Shown here piece after piece: positions 63,739-64,000 of a stretch of 64,000 bases of DNA; positions within the stretch are counted from its first letter, which is position 1; each line of letters opens with the position of its first letter. Source of the stretch: Ceratothoa steindachneri (Eukaryota; Arthropoda; Malacostraca; Isopoda; Cymothoidae). The notes below the pieces were generated by a model. The model saw only the letters and a list, made by a program, of their open reading frames with translations. It ran no database searches and had not been told where the DNA came from. The stretch spans positions 85,162,777-85,226,776 of the forward strand of contig OZ018337.1 in NCBI GenBank assembly GCA_963969495.1, written 5' to 3'. Position numbers and translations under genes: made by a program.

Positions 63739-64000
63739 CGAGGGTCGGTCAATAAGTTTTGTAATTTGGATATAAGGAAACGAGATATGAGGAAAAGTGT
63801 TTTATTATTTTTCAATATAACTACCCTCGACTTCAATGCACTTGCGCCACTTGTCCCGGAGACTTTGAATTCCCGACAACCAGAAATCTCCCGACTGCTG
63901 TTCAATCCACTCCTGGACGGCGAGCTGGACATCTTCATCGTCCCCAATCCGGTGTTCACGCAGTGCAATCTTGAGCTGGCGGAATAAAAAGTAGAAGCTA
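63739..64000 (-). mobile_element. Mariner transposon copy 3, cut by the window end
   Basis: The left terminal repeat reads CGAGGGTCGGTCAATAAG after a TA (63,737-63,738) and is followed by the transposase 3' end on the minus strand. Only 262 bp are visible, so its length and whether it shares the central deletion cannot be judged. Confidence 0.88.
63805..64000 (-). CDS. Mariner transposase, C-terminal part, open to the window edge
   Basis: Sixty-four codons before the TAA stop at 63,807-63,805 are uninterrupted on the minus strand. They include FYFLFRQLKIALREHRIG, DDEDVQLAVQEWIEQQSGDF and SGIQSLRDKWRKCIEVEGSY ending IEK, matching the canonical mariner C-terminus. Unlike the other two copies, no frameshift is visible here. 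The catalytic triad would lie beyond the window. Confidence 0.8.
   Translation of the reverse strand, partial: SFYFLFRQLKIALREHRIGDDEDVQLAVQEWIEQQSGDFWLSGIQSLRDKWRKCIEVEGSYIEK

Overview
This is AT-rich metazoan nuclear DNA, almost certainly from an invertebrate, and it looks like an intergenic or intronic tract filled with transposon debris. I found no convincing host protein-coding gene, tRNA, rRNA or CRISPR array. Everything I can name is mobile DNA or simple repeat. The mixture (mariner, maT-like Tc1/mariner, piggyBac, Polinton/Maverick, a CR1-type ORF1, LTR elements, long TA microsatellites) fits an arthropod. The maT-like fragments remind me of copepods such as salmon louse, but that species-level guess is weak.

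Layout. About 1.85-2.78 kb: an internally deleted mariner. 5.3-5.5 kb: first copy of an unnamed interspersed repeat. 8.47-8.6 kb: a GC-rich hairpin, a long TA tract and CTAG, resembling a Helitron 3' end. 11.16-11.67 kb: a decayed maT-like transposase on the minus strand. 12.3-17.8 kb: a decayed Polinton/Maverick segment on the plus strand, with small structural-type proteins, integrase, a capsid-type protein, a pVI-like protein, a major-capsid-like protein and an adenain-like protease. No DNA polymerase B or packaging ATPase was recognised. 18,987-20,591: a solo LTR with a perfect CGAAT duplication. 22.56-23.48 kb: a second internally deleted mariner.

From 23.5 to 53.4 kb there is little beyond minisatellites, further copies of the unnamed repeat, purine-rich tracts and TA microsatellites. 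54.0-55.0 kb: a piggyBac element lacking its catalytic core. 58,769-60,238: a second solo LTR of the same family, inverted, with a perfect CTTAT duplication. 60.8-62.4 kb: the ORF1 end of a CR1-type non-LTR retrotransposon (Cys-rich, coiled-coil, SGNH esterase) without its reverse transcriptase. 62.56-63.27 kb: a second maT-like transposase remnant. From 63,739 to the window end: a third mariner copy whose visible C-terminus is fully open.

How the parts relate: these are independent insertions, not a pathway. The most informative observations are the solo LTR pair with exact duplications, the shared deletion in two mariners (movement in trans), and the Polinton remnant, whose protease keeps its frame apart from two stops. 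No coordinated novel system was found.
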